This document shows positions 50,139-59,296 of a DNA stretch of 64,000 nt, one piece after another (position 1 is the stretch's first letter; the number at the start of each line of letters is the position of its first letter). This DNA comes from an uncultured Eubacterium sp. (lineage in GTDB: Bacteria > Bacillota > Clostridia > Lachnospirales > Lachnospiraceae): assembly GCA_934316925.1 (NCBI GenBank), contig CAKREC010000007.1, positions 1 through 64,000 of the forward strand, written 5' to 3'. A program made the translations under genes and the position numbers. The notes below the pieces were generated by a model. That model saw only the letters and a list, made by a program, of their open reading frames with translations, ran no database searches and was not told where the DNA came from.

Positions 50139-51599
50139 ATGGGAAAAGTTTATTTGATCGGTGCAGGACCGGGAGATCCCGGTCTGATCACAGAATTGGG
50201 AAAACAACGGATCATGCAGGCGGATTGTATCGTGTATGACCGGTTGATCCCGATGGAACTATTATATTTACGAAAACCGGAATGTGAATTGATTTATGTT
50301 GGCAAACGAAATCATCATCATACAATGAAACAGGAAGAGATCAATCAGCTCCTGATCCAAAAGGGAAAGGAGTGCTCTTACACGGTAAGGCTGAAAGGGG
50401 GAGATCCTTTTGTTTTTGGCCGTGGTGGTGAAGAAGCGATTGCATTGCTGCAGGAAGGAATTCCGGTAGAAGTGGTGCCGGGGATAACATCGGCGGTTGC
50501 TGCATTGGCATATGCGGGGATTCCGATCACGCACCGGGGAGTATCGGGCGGATTCCGTGTTGTGACAGCACATGATAAGAGAGATTCCCTTGCGGATCTT
50601 GATTTTACATCCATGGCAAAAGGCAGGGAAACGCTTGTCTTCCTGATGGGACTTAGTAAAGTCGATGAAATTGCAGATGGACTTTTGAAGGCCGGCATGG
50701 ACAAAGAAACACCGGCGGCAGTGGTGTCACATGGTACTATGCCGGATCAGAAAAATGTGATCGGCACGTTGTCCACATTGTCGGAAGAACTGAAACATAC
50801 ACCGGTAGAGTCGCCGGCGATCATTGTGGTAGGAAATGTTGTTGCATTAGCGGAAAATCTGTCACAGGTGGCAATCCATAGAAACCGCCGAAAAGGATTA
50901 GTACCTAAGATTGGTTCAGATCCTCATCCATTGGCGCAAAAACTCCGGGAAAATGGTATGGAGATCACGGAGATCACGGTGGGACGTATTGAGTATCTGC
51001 CGTGGAAGCTGCCGACAGAGAAATGCGGGAAGATCCAATACATGCTCTTTACCAGTAAAAACGCGGTCCGGGGATTTTTTCAGGGACTTGCAGAATCCGG
51101 ATGCCGGATCTTTGATTTTTCGCACTGTCAGTTTTGTGCAGTTGGTGAGAATACCGCGCGTGAATTGAAAAAATACGGGATTGTGCCGGATCTGATCGCG
51201 GAAGATCATAGTCAAAAAGGACTGTGGGATAAGTTGAAATCACAGTTAAAACCAGAAGACACCGTGTGCTATGTTCGTGCTGCACAAGTAATGCCGTGGC
51301 TGGGAGAACAGCTCAGGGGCAGCGAGGCGTCGCTGATTGAAATAACTGTATATGAAAATAAAAAAGTGATACAGGATACATTCCCGGCACCGGACGATTA
51401 TGATTTTGCAGTATTTACCTGCGGTTCCAATGCAGTCAGAGTGCTGGAGGATCATCCGGAATGGAAGAAGATTCCGGCGTACAGTATAGGTGCTGCGACA
51501 ACCCGGGCGCTGCGACGATGTGGGGCAGAGAAGATCCGGGAAAGCCGACAGGCGGATTTCATCACATTGGCAGAGGAAGTCATGAAAGAATGGGATTGA
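50139..51599 (+). CDS. cobA-hemD: Fused uroporphyrinogen-III C-methyltransferase and uroporphyrinogen-III synthase
   Basis: Two enzymes on one chain of 486 residues. The N-terminal SUMT (1-250) has VYLIGAGPGDPGLITELGKQ, VRLKGGDPFVFGRGGEEA and VVPGITSAVAALAYAGIPIT, all SAM-binding. The C-terminal HemD (about 255-486) is a two-lobed fold with FTSKNAVRGFFQGL near 305, FCAVGENTARELKKYG and FTCGSNAVRVLE. Together they convert hydroxymethylbilane to precorrin-2, the feed for siroheme and corrins. This fusion plus the CysG-N-like first gene shows that the operon is aimed at siroheme/cobalamin; no hemE/hemH heme branch is in the window. No terminator is seen after it. Confidence 0.93.
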   Translation: MGKVYLIGAGPGDPGLITELGKQRIMQADCIVYDRLIPMELLYLRKPECELIYVGKRNHHHTMKQEEINQLLIQKGKECSYTVRLKGGDPFVFGRGGEEAIALLQEGIPVEVVPGITSAVAALAYAGIPITHRGVSGGFRVVTAHDKRDSLADLDFTSMAKGRETLVFLMGLSKVDEIADGLLKAGMDKETPAAVVSHGTMPDQKNVIGTLSTLSEELKHTPVESPAIIVVGNVVALAENLSQVAIHRNRRKGLVPKIGSDPHPLAQKLRENGMEITEITVGRIEYLPWKLPTEKCGKIQYMLFTSKNAVRGFFQGLAESGCRIFDFSHCQFCAVGENTARELKKYGIVPDLIAEDHSQKGLWDKLKSQLKPEDTVCYVRAAQVMPWLGEQLRGSEASLIEITVYENKKVIQDTFPAPDDYDFAVFTCGSNAVRVLEDHPEWKKIPAYSIGAATTRALRRCGAEKIRESRQADFITLAEEVMKEWD

Positions 51600-51649
51600 C
51601 GGTCTTTATAAGAAGTGTTAACATGATAAATATGTAACATGGTTAACTA
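51596..51649 (+). promoter_or_regulatory. Promoter and imperfect palindrome before the RND permease
   Basis: TTGACG (51596-51601) and TAACAT (51619-51624) are 17 bases apart; the -35 covers the stop of the preceding gene. GTTAACATG (51617-51625) and CATGGTTAAC (51638-51647) form an inverted repeat with one extra base, placed over the -10 and start point. This fits control by a TetR/MarR-type repressor (inference). Confidence 0.55.
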
Positions 51650-51668
51650 AACAGAAAGGATCAAAATT

Positions 51669-54600
51669 ATGCTATCAAAATTTTGCGTGCGAAAACCGTA
51701 CACAGTGTTTGTGGCAGTCGTTATCGTTCTGGTATTAGGCTTTTTGTCGTTCCGGAATATGAGTACCGATATGCTGCCAAGTATGGAAATGCCATATGCG
51801 ATCGTGATGACGACATACGGTGGCGCCAGCCCGGAAGAAGTGGAGCGGGCAGTTACAGAACCTGTGGAGCAGGCGATGTCCAGCATCAATAATGTAAAAG
51901 AAGTGCAGTCCATGTCAATCAGCAATATGTCGGTTGTTATCATGGAATTTAACAGTGGAACTGATATGGGTTCTACAACAGTAGATATGAGAGAAAGCCT
52001 GGATGCGGTGACTGCGTCCTGGGATGACGCGATCGGAAGTCCGACGATCATGAAAATGAATCCGGAGATGATGCCGGTTATGGTTGCCGCTCTGGACTAT
52101 GATGGACTTGAGGATACCGAAGTTACCAAAAAGGTGGAGAGTGACATCATTCCGGAACTGGAAAGTGTAAATGGAATTGCTACCGTATCCGAGTCCGGTG
52201 CGATCGAGAAGAAAGTCGAAGTCATTATCCAGCAGGCAAAACTGGATGCTGTCAACAAGAAGGTTAAAGCAGCCATTGAAGGACAGTTTGAAGATGGCGA
52301 AGATAAGATCTCCGAAAATAAAGACAAAATCGAAAGCGGCAAGAAAAAGTTGGAAAAAGGCAAGAATACTGCCGCTGACAAGATGGCAAAAGGAGAAACA
52401 AAATTACAGGGGGCATCAGAGCAGATCAAAGATGGCCTGAAGACGATCGACGAACAGATCCAAAAGGTAAAAGAACAAAAAAAGACTTTAGAAAAATCAG
52501 AAAAACAGCTGAAAACGGGAAAAGCTACGCTGGCTGCGTCGAAGGCGAAAGTCAATGCAACGATCAAAACATTGAAGACTTCAAAGACACAGTTAGAGAC
52601 CGTTAAAAGTTCCTTAGAACAGCTGGACACCCAGATCGCGGCTTTAGAATCACAGATTGAAAAACTCGGAGATCAGGCAACAGACCAGCAGAAAACCAAT
52701 CTGTCTGCGTTGAAAACCCAGCGGCAGACTCTGGTAGCTACTTTGACGGCACAGGGGATCAAGGAAGAGGAACTGTCTGCCAAACTGGAAGAGGTTGGTA
52801 CCGGTCTTACACAGGCACAAGCTGGCCTTACGGAGATCGAGACACAGGAGAAGACCCTTGCTGCCAATGAGACCAAGATTTCCAAGGCAAAAAAACAGAT
52901 CAGCACAGGTCTTAGTAAATTAAATAAAGCGAGAAAAAAATTAGTCTCCGGCAAAACGACGACAACGGAGGCACTGGAGCAGTTAAACAAACAAAAGATC
53001 CTGTCGGGAATCGAATTAAGTGTTTCACAGGTACAGCTGGACAATGGTTCCAGCGAAATATCGAAAGCGCAGAGTGAATTAAAAACAACAAAGAAAACAG
53101 CGATCGATAATGCGGATCTGAATAATATTATTACAAAATCAATGGTCGAGGGCATTTTAAAGGCGGAAAACTTTGATATGCCATCGGGATATATTACAGA
53201 TGAAAAAGCATCCTATCTGGTACGCGTTGGTGACAAAGTGGAAAAATGGGATGACATCAAAGACATGGTGATCTGCGACATGGGAATTGATGGCCTGGAT
53301 CCGATCACATTGGGAGATGTTGCGGATGTGGCGCAGACCGACAATTCCGATGAGGTATACACAGTGGTAAATGGAAATCCGGCTGTTTTGGTAACGATCC
53401 AAAAACAATCCGGCTTTTCCACCGGTGATGTCTCAGATAATCTGCAGAAAAAATTTGAAACATTGGAAAAACAGAATGAGGGATTGCATATCACCAAACT
53501 AATGGATCAAGGCTTGTATATCGATCTGGTTGTGGATGCCGTTTTAGAAAACCTGGTATTAGGTGGTATTCTTGCGATTCTGATCCTGCTGTTATTCTTG
53601 CGTGACATTCGACCAACGATCATTGTAGCATGTTCGATCCCATTGAGTGTCGTTGCAGCGATCGTCGCGATGTATTTCAGTGGTGTGACCCTGAACATCA
53701 TCTCACTTTCAGGATTGGCGCTGGGCGTTGGTATGCTGGTAGACAATTCGGTTGTTGTGATTGAAAATATATTCCGCTTAAAACAGAAGGGATATTCGAC
53801 AAAGAAAGCAGCAGTAGAAGGAGCCAGACAGGTGGCAGGAGCGATCATTGCTTCTACCCTTACTACGATCTGTGTCTTTGCACCGATCATTTTCACGGAA
53901 GGTATCACAAAACAGTTGTTTGTCGATCTTGCACTGACACTGGCATACACGCTGGGAGCAAGTCTTGTGATCGCGCTTACCCTGGTGCCGGCAATGGCAG
54001 GCGGATTGATGAAGAAATCCACGGGCAAAGAGTTTAAGATTATTACCGCCATGCAGAATGGCTATGGAAAACTTTTAGATAAAGTTCTCAACTTTAAACC
54101 ATTGGTACTCATCGGTGCAGTAGCATTACTGATCCTGTTCTCTGTATTGGCGATCAAAAATGGAACCTCTATGATGCCGGATATGGAGAGTACCCAGATG
54201 ACAGCGACGCTGACGATGGATAAAGAAGCGGATTTTGATCAGTTGAAAAAGGTATCAAATGAAGCGGTTGCCAAGATCAAAGAAGTCAGTGACGTGGAGA
54301 CGGTTGGTGCATATACAGGAACCGGCTCATCCATGTCTATGCTGACTGGCGGCAGCAGTGGCAATACGGTTACCATGTATCTGATCTTAAAAGAAAAACG
54401 GGAATTGTCCAATGAAGAGGTTACCAAGCAGATTGCAGAAAAGACAAAAGATCTGGATTGTGAGATTTCGGTCAATGCATCTGCCATGGATATGAGTTCT
54501 TTGACCGGAGAGGGCGTTTCCATCAAGATCAAAGGGAAAGATCTTGACAAATTGCAGACCGTTTCAGAAGAAGTCATGAAGAAGATCAGCGCTGTGGATG

Positions 54601-55619
54601 GATTGGAAAACATAAGTAATGGTCTGGAAGATGCTGACAAAGAGTATCGAGTCACCATCGATAAAGCAAAAGCGATGAAATATTCGCTGACTGTTGCTAC
54701 GGTATATCAGCAGATCGCGGCAAAAGTAAGTGAGGCTTCTTCTGCGACGACTGTCTCAACAGATACCGAGGATCTTGGCGTTTATGTGAAGAACAGTTCG
54801 GACAGTAAGCTGACAAGAAAAGATATCCGCAATATGAAGATTGAATATACGGATAGCACGACCCAGAAAAAGAAGACTGTAAAATTGAAAAAAATTGCTA
54901 CCTTTGATGTGGCAGATTCGCCAAGTACGATCAATCGTATCCGCCAGACGCGGTACATTACTGTATCGGCAGACATCAAGGACGGATATATTGTCAGCAA
55001 TGTAAGTGATCAGGTCAGAAAGACATTGAACTCATATCAGGCGCCGGACGGATATGAGATTGAGTTTGACGGGGAAGACGAATCAACAAAAGAAGCGATC
55101 GGTCAGGTTATGCTGATGATGGTATTGGGAATTTTGCTGATGTACCTGATCATGGTCGCACAGTTCCAGTCCCTTCTTTCTCCGTTTATTATTCTGTTCA
55201 CGATCCCACTCGCCTTTACCGGTGGTTTCCTGGGACTGTGGATGAGCGGAAGCGATGTGAGCGTGATCGCGTTGATCGGCTTTGTTATGCTGGCCGGCAT
55301 CATCGTAAATAATGGTATTGTTCTGGTTGACTACATCAATCAGGTACGCCGTGAAGGCGTTGAAAAACGGAAGGCGATCGTAGATGGCGGTAAGACCCGT
55401 CTGCGTCCGATCCTTATGACGGCGGTAACGACGATCCTTGGTCTGGTGCCAATGGTCTTTGGAGGAAGCATGGGATCCGATATGACAAGACCAATGGCGA
55501 TCGTTACGATCGGTGGATTAATTTATGGTACCCTTTTGACCCTTTTTGTGGTACCATGTATCTATGATTTGTTGAATCGTAAAAAAGATATCACAGAACG
55601 ATCATTGGATGAAGAGTAA
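51669..55619 (+). CDS. RND-family efflux permease with large coiled-coil insertion
   Basis: 1316-residue proton-driven exporter of the HAE/AcrB superfamily. Helix 1 (about 10-30) and the first porter segment (SYGGASPEEVE-like TTYGGASPEEVERAVTEP) are standard. At about residues 200-479, where the porter domain normally continues, lies a Lys/Glu/Gln-rich coiled coil of about 280 residues. After it the standard fold resumes (TKSMVEGILKAENFDMPSGY). The membrane block has SGLALGVGMLVDNSVVVIEN near 685 with the proton-relay acid, and the second half repeats the fold. Gram-positive RND pumps lack an outer-membrane partner; the coiled coil may replace the adaptor. No MFP gene is adjacent. AGAAAGGA precedes ATG 51669. 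Confidence 0.88.
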   Translation: MLSKFCVRKPYTVFVAVVIVLVLGFLSFRNMSTDMLPSMEMPYAIVMTTYGGASPEEVERAVTEPVEQAMSSINNVKEVQSMSISNMSVVIMEFNSGTDMGSTTVDMRESLDAVTASWDDAIGSPTIMKMNPEMMPVMVAALDYDGLEDTEVTKKVESDIIPELESVNGIATVSESGAIEKKVEVIIQQAKLDAVNKKVKAAIEGQFEDGEDKISENKDKIESGKKKLEKGKNTAADKMAKGETKLQGASEQIKDGLKTIDEQIQKVKEQKKTLEKSEKQLKTGKATLAASKAKVNATIKTLKTSKTQLETVKSSLEQLDTQIAALESQIEKLGDQATDQQKTNLSALKTQRQTLVATLTAQGIKEEELSAKLEEVGTGLTQAQAGLTEIETQEKTLAANETKISKAKKQISTGLSKLNKARKKLVSGKTTTTEALEQLNKQKILSGIELSVSQVQLDNGSSEISKAQSELKTTKKTAIDNADLNNIITKSMVEGILKAENFDMPSGYITDEKASYLVRVGDKVEKWDDIKDMVICDMGIDGLDPITLGDVADVAQTDNSDEVYTVVNGNPAVLVTIQKQSGFSTGDVSDNLQKKFETLEKQNEGLHITKLMDQGLYIDLVVDAVLENLVLGGILAILILLLFLRDIRPTIIVACSIPLSVVAAIVAMYFSGVTLNIISLSGLALGVGMLVDNSVVVIENIFRLKQKGYSTKKAAVEGARQVAGAIIASTLTTICVFAPIIFTEGITKQLFVDLALTLAYTLGASLVIALTLVPAMAGGLMKKSTGKEFKIITAMQNGYGKLLDKVLNFKPLVLIGAVALLILFSVLAIKNGTSMMPDMESTQMTATLTMDKEADFDQLKKVSNEAVAKIKEVSDVETVGAYTGTGSSMSMLTGGSSGNTVTMYLILKEKRELSNEEVTKQIAEKTKDLDCEISVNASAMDMSSLTGEGVSIKIKGKDLDKLQTVSEEVMKKISAVDGLENISNGLEDADKEYRVTIDKAKAMKYSLTVATVYQQIAAKVSEASSATTVSTDTEDLGVYVKNSSDSKLTRKDIRNMKIEYTDSTTQKKKTVKLKKIATFDVADSPSTINRIRQTRYITVSADIKDGYIVSNVSDQVRKTLNSYQAPDGYEIEFDGEDESTKEAIGQVMLMMVLGILLMYLIMVAQFQSLLSPFIILFTIPLAFTGGFLGLWMSGSDVSVIALIGFVMLAGIIVNNGIVLVDYINQVRREGVEKRKAIVDGGKTRLRPILMTAVTTILGLVPMVFGGSMGSDMTRPMAIVTIGGLIYGTLLTLFVVPCIYDLLNRKKDITERSLDEE

Positions 55620-55649
55620 CCGGATCTTTCTGTAGAAAGAGTGTTGAAA

Positions 55650-56447
55650 ATGAGCAGCGTGGATGAACAAAGGACATTGCCGATCGGCTTTATGGACTCC
55701 GGGCTGGGAGGACTTAGCGTCCTTCGGGAAGCAATGCGGATCATGCCGTGGGAAGATTTTGTGTATTATGGAGATTCTCTTCATGCACCATACGGAACTA
55801 AGGAGCAGGAAGAGATCAAGCGGCTGACTTTTTCCGTCGTGGAAAAACTGTTAGACCGGGGGATCAAGGGCTTGGCGGTTGCATGCAACACAGCCACCAG
55901 TGCCGCTGTGCGTTTTTTGCGGGTCGAGTATCCGGATCTTCCTTTGGTCGGGATTGAGCCTGCGATCAAACCGGCGGTTGTGTGCAACCGCGGCGGCGAG
56001 ATCCTGGTGATGGCCACTCCGATGACGATCAAACAGGTAAAGTATCAGGATCTTTTGGATCTGTACAAAGATCAGGCTTCGATCCTTTCCGTTCCGTGTG
56101 AAGGCCTTATGGAATTTGTAGAACAGGGAAAGATTGAAGGACCGGAGCTGAAAGCATATCTGGAGAAACATCTTCAGCCTTACATCCATGAAAATACGGA
56201 GACGATCGTTCTTGGCTGCACACATTATCCTTTTTTAAAACCGTATTTAAAGAAGTTTCTGGGAAACCAGGATATCCATCTGCTGGATGGCAGTCTGGGA
56301 ACATCCCTTGAGCTTCGCAGACGGTTAAAGGAAAAAAATCTGCTGTATACACAGGAACGGGAGAGACAGGTGGAGATCCTGAATTCTTCGAAGGACTCGG
56401 AAATGATACAGCGCAGTTACCGATTGTTATCAATGCCATTTGAATAA
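55650..56447 (+). CDS. murI: Glutamate racemase
   Basis: Makes D-glutamate for peptidoglycan. The opening FMDSGLGGLSVLREAM carries the first substrate-binding D-S-G. The two catalytic cysteines are in LAVACNTATSAAVRFLR near residue 75 and in VLGCTHYPFLKPYL near 188. YYGDSLHAPYGTKEQEEI supplies the other conserved acid and glycine. 265 residues from ATG 55650; GTG 55641 is an alternative. The ribosome binding site is weak (AGAAAGAG). The terminator at 56457 follows. Confidence 0.94.
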   Translation: MSSVDEQRTLPIGFMDSGLGGLSVLREAMRIMPWEDFVYYGDSLHAPYGTKEQEEIKRLTFSVVEKLLDRGIKGLAVACNTATSAAVRFLRVEYPDLPLVGIEPAIKPAVVCNRGGEILVMATPMTIKQVKYQDLLDLYKDQASILSVPCEGLMEFVEQGKIEGPELKAYLEKHLQPYIHENTETIVLGCTHYPFLKPYLKKFLGNQDIHLLDGSLGTSLELRRRLKEKNLLYTQERERQVEILNSSKDSEMIQRSYRLLSMPFE

Positions 56448-56456
56448 TGAGAGTAG

Positions 56457-56491
56457 ATCCCTCTGCATATATTGGATGCAGGGGGATTTTT
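56457..56491 (+). terminator. Terminator after murI whose 3' arm holds the next ribosome binding site
   Basis: ATCCCTCTGCA (56457-56467) pairs with TGCAGGGGGAT (56477-56487) with one G-U, then TTTTT. AGGGGG (56480-56485), the likely ribosome binding site for ATG 56494, lies inside the 3' arm. Confidence 0.85.
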
Positions 56492-56493
56492 GT

Positions 56494-57150
56494 ATGAGAA
56501 GAAAAAAGCAAAAAGTCATCTGGATCCTTGTGATCCTGCTTGTTGGATTCCTTTGGGGAATTCTTGGTTACATAGAGAAAAATATGGATCGCGTAAACGA
56601 ACCGGAGTGCAGCCAGCAATGCCAGGGGTGGAAGCAAAAGGCGGCGCGAAAGATCCTGTGGCACAAAGGAAGGAAGGAAATTCAGGTCTTTCCGGTCAAG
56701 GGTATTTCAATGGAAACAATACCATTTGAAAATTCGTATGGCGGAGAGCGCAATTATGGCGGTAAACGAAGCCATGAGGGAATTGACATCATTCCGTCGA
56801 AGGCAGCAGCCGGCGAATATGCTGTTGTAAGTGCTACGGATGGCATCGTCGAAAAGATGGGATGGTTAAAACTCGGTGGTTACCGGATCGGGATCCGAAG
56901 CCGGTCCGGGTTATATTTTTATTATGCGCATTTAGATCATTATGAAGAGGGTTTGCATGAAAAACAGGCAGTGAAAGCGGGGGATGTGATCGGGTATATG
57001 GGGGACACCGGCTATGGTTCGGAAGGAACCCGGGGAAAGTTCGTCGTCCATCTGCACTTCGGGGTCTATTTTATAGAAAATGGGGAGGAGATCAGCATAA
57101 ATCCGTATTATGTTTTGACAGAAAAATGGAATGCACAGGTTCACAGATAG
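56494..57150 (+). CDS. M23 family metallopeptidase (LytM/lysostaphin-type)
   Basis: 218-residue type II membrane protein: basic N-terminus MRRKKQKV, one helix (about 7-25), then an extracytoplasmic domain. M23 motifs are RSHEGIDIIPS near residue 107 (H-x3-D zinc ligands) and VHLHFGVYF near 185 (H-x-H). YYAHLDHYEEGLHEKQAVKA and GDVIGYMGDTGYGSEGT give the central strand and loop. All zinc/catalytic residues are present, so it probably cuts peptidoglycan cross-bridges. I prefer ATG 56494, eight bases after AGGGGG; a longer in-frame start would place the terminator in the coding region. Confidence 0.86.
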   Translation: MRRKKQKVIWILVILLVGFLWGILGYIEKNMDRVNEPECSQQCQGWKQKAARKILWHKGRKEIQVFPVKGISMETIPFENSYGGERNYGGKRSHEGIDIIPSKAAAGEYAVVSATDGIVEKMGWLKLGGYRIGIRSRSGLYFYYAHLDHYEEGLHEKQAVKAGDVIGYMGDTGYGSEGTRGKFVVHLHFGVYFIENGEEISINPYYVLTEKWNAQVHR

Positions 57151-57206
57151 CGGGAATTGTGGTACACTGAACAATAAAATAAGTATGAAACATATTAGGA
57201 GGACAT

Positions 57207-57764
57207 ATGAAGATCGATAAAGGTCAGTGTGGGTATATCGCCCGGCAAAAGCGAATTGACGGGTTATGGCTGTTAGGTTATGTTGTGATAGCGGTTGCTA
57301 TTTTTGTAATTGGATATTTTTGGACACATACAAGAGCAAATGTTTTTACGGTACTGGCAGTGCTGATGGTATTGCCGGGGGCAAAGCGGATTGTTGCACT
57401 TATTGTTCTTATGCCGCGAAAAGGTGTGAATGCCGAGCGGTATGAAAAGGTGAAAAATGCCGTTGGCGATGCACCGTTTCTGACGGATTATGTATTTACA
57501 TCGACAGAGAAGATCATGCACTTTGATTTTGTAGTGGTTAAAAATGGCACCATTTTAGCGGTGCTGGCAAAATCACCGCAGGACAGAGCGTATGTAAAAA
57601 AATATTTTGTAGATAACATCAGTAAGGCGGCACCGTCTTTTCATACATTTGTTCTGGACAATGACGAAGAATTATTTGCCAGACTGGATAAGATTTCCGC
57701 AGTGCCGACCGATCCTGCCAGAGAGCAGCGGTTGTTGGAATATTTACATTCACTGGCAGTATAG
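57207..57764 (+). CDS. Conserved hypothetical membrane protein
   Basis: 185 residues. Two hydrophobic helices near 22-42 and 47-68 (LLGYVVIAVAIFVIGYFW and VFTVLAVLMVLPGAKRIVAL) are followed by a soluble domain of about 115 residues rich in charged and beta-type stretches (IMHFDFVVVKNGTILAVLAK). No family motif is recognised. AGGAGG precedes ATG 57207. It ends eight bases before the pseudouridine synthase gene, so the two are co-transcribed. Similar small two-helix proteins often accompany this gene in Lachnospiraceae, but I cannot assign a role. Confidence 0.72.
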   Translation: MKIDKGQCGYIARQKRIDGLWLLGYVVIAVAIFVIGYFWTHTRANVFTVLAVLMVLPGAKRIVALIVLMPRKGVNAERYEKVKNAVGDAPFLTDYVFTSTEKIMHFDFVVVKNGTILAVLAKSPQDRAYVKKYFVDNISKAAPSFHTFVLDNDEELFARLDKISAVPTDPAREQRLLEYLHSLAV

Positions 57765-57772
57765 GAGTTCGC

Positions 57773-58714
57773 ATGAAAGAATTAACAATAGGCAAGAATG
57801 AAAAAGGACAACGGCTTGACAAGTTTCTGCAGAAATATTTAAAAGAAGCATCTAAAGGGTTTTTGTATAAGATGCTCCGCAAAAAGAACATTACACTGAA
57901 TGGGAAAAAAGCACAGGGCAATGAGATGCTCGAAGAGGGAGACATGGTCAAACTGTTTCTTTCCGATGAAACCGTAGCCAAATTTCAAGGGGAACGGGAA
58001 GCGGTTCGCTATCCGGTAACCGATCTGGACATTATATATGAAGACGAAGATGTTGTCCTTATCAATAAAAAAGCAGGAATGCTCTCACAGAAAGCTGCTC
58101 CGCAAGATGTCAGTTTAGTGGAATATTTTCTTGGATATTTGCAGGAAAAAGGAGAGTGGGATCCCAATCAGCCGTTTACTCCCGGCATTTGCAATCGCCT
58201 GGACCGGAATACCAGTGGCATGGTAGTTGCCGGTAAAAGCCTGCAGGGACTTCAGAAAATGTCGGCACTCATCAAAGACCGCACGCTGGAAAAATATTAT
58301 CTTACGATCGTACAGGGAAAGATGACTTGTGCGGACACGGTGAAGGGCTACCTTGTAAAAGACGAGAAAAGCAATAAAGTCCGTGTGCTTTCGAAAGAGT
58401 GTGCGGGCAGTGCTTATATTGAAACCCGGTATAAACCACTGGCACAAAATGACAGATACACACTTTTGCAGGTGCAGCTGATCACCGGAAAGACTCATCA
58501 GATCCGAAGCCATCTGGCCAGCATCGGGCATCCGGTGGCAGGAGATGTCAAGTATGGCGGCACCCCATTAAAAGGATGGAAATGGTTTTTGCTTCATGCG
58601 GAAAAAATTGTGTTTCCTCATCTGGAGGGCGAATGGGAGCGCTTTGATGGGAAAACATTTACCGCACCATTGCCAGACCATTTTCGAAAAATGAAAGAAC
58701 AATTATTTTTATAA
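57773..58714 (+). CDS. RluA-family pseudouridine synthase
   Basis: Isomerises uridine to pseudouridine in RNA. An N-terminal S4 RNA-binding domain (about 12-72; QRLDKFLQKYLKEASKGFLY) precedes the RluA catalytic domain. Its active-site aspartate is in GICNRLDRNTSGMVVAGKS near residue 142 (H/N-R-L-D-x-x-T-S-G). LQVQLITGKTHQIRSHLASI near 235 and GHPVAGDVKYGG complete the signature. 313 residues. Which RNA position is modified (RluC/RluD type) is not decidable here. It lies between the hypothetical membrane protein and the DJ-1 gene. Confidence 0.91.
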   Translation: MKELTIGKNEKGQRLDKFLQKYLKEASKGFLYKMLRKKNITLNGKKAQGNEMLEEGDMVKLFLSDETVAKFQGEREAVRYPVTDLDIIYEDEDVVLINKKAGMLSQKAAPQDVSLVEYFLGYLQEKGEWDPNQPFTPGICNRLDRNTSGMVVAGKSLQGLQKMSALIKDRTLEKYYLTIVQGKMTCADTVKGYLVKDEKSNKVRVLSKECAGSAYIETRYKPLAQNDRYTLLQVQLITGKTHQIRSHLASIGHPVAGDVKYGGTPLKGWKWFLLHAEKIVFPHLEGEWERFDGKTFTAPLPDHFRKMKEQLFL

Positions 58715-58738
58715 AGAGATACAGGAGGATGATCGGAA

Positions 58739-59296
58739 ATGAAGAAAGTATTTATGTTATTTGCAGAAGGTTTTGAGACGGTAGAGGCATTGATGGTAGT
58801 GGATCTGCTGCGCCGTGGTGGTGTTGAAGTGACGATGACATCGATCAATGAGGAAGAACAGGTGAAAAGTGCACAAGGTGTTACGGTTCAGATGGATGAA
58901 ACCTTGGGAGAGATCGATCTGCTTTCTTATGACGGCGTGATCCTGCCGGGTGGTATGCCGGGAACTATTCATCTCGCAGAAAGTGAAGCAGTGAAGAAAG
59001 CAATCTTAGCCATGAATGAGGCGGGAAAGATTGTGTCTGCAATCTGTGCAGCTCCAAGTGTTCTTGGTAAATACGGCTTGCTCGAAGGGAAAAAAGCATG
59101 CAGCTATCCGGATCATGAATGCAAATTGACGGGTGCTGTCGTTGAAAGAAATCCGGTATCGGTAGACGGTAATATCATTACGAGCCGGGGACTTGGCACG
59201 GCGATGGAATTTGGCTTTGCTCTTTTGGGAGCGCTGGAAGGCGCGGAGAAAGTTCAGCAGATCAAAGATGCGATCATCTATCAGGAGCTTGCCTGA
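58739..59296 (+). CDS. DJ-1/PfpI family protein (possible glyoxalase III or chaperone)
   Basis: 185 residues with the class I glutamine-amidotransferase-like fold. KKVFMLFAEGFETVEALMVV supplies the conserved acidic E near residue 15, GVILPGGMPGTIHL the oxyanion strand, and the nucleophile elbow is SAICAAPSVLGKYGLL with Cys103. The motif order is DJ-1/YajL/ThiJ-like. Members act on methylglyoxal or repair glycated proteins; the exact activity is uncertain. GGAGGA lies 11 bases before ATG 58739. The stop TGA shares a base with the recU start (TGATG). Confidence 0.88.
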   Translation: MKKVFMLFAEGFETVEALMVVDLLRRGGVEVTMTSINEEEQVKSAQGVTVQMDETLGEIDLLSYDGVILPGGMPGTIHLAESEAVKKAILAMNEAGKIVSAICAAPSVLGKYGLLEGKKACSYPDHECKLTGAVVERNPVSVDGNIITSRGLGTAMEFGFALLGALEGAEKVQQIKDAIIYQELA

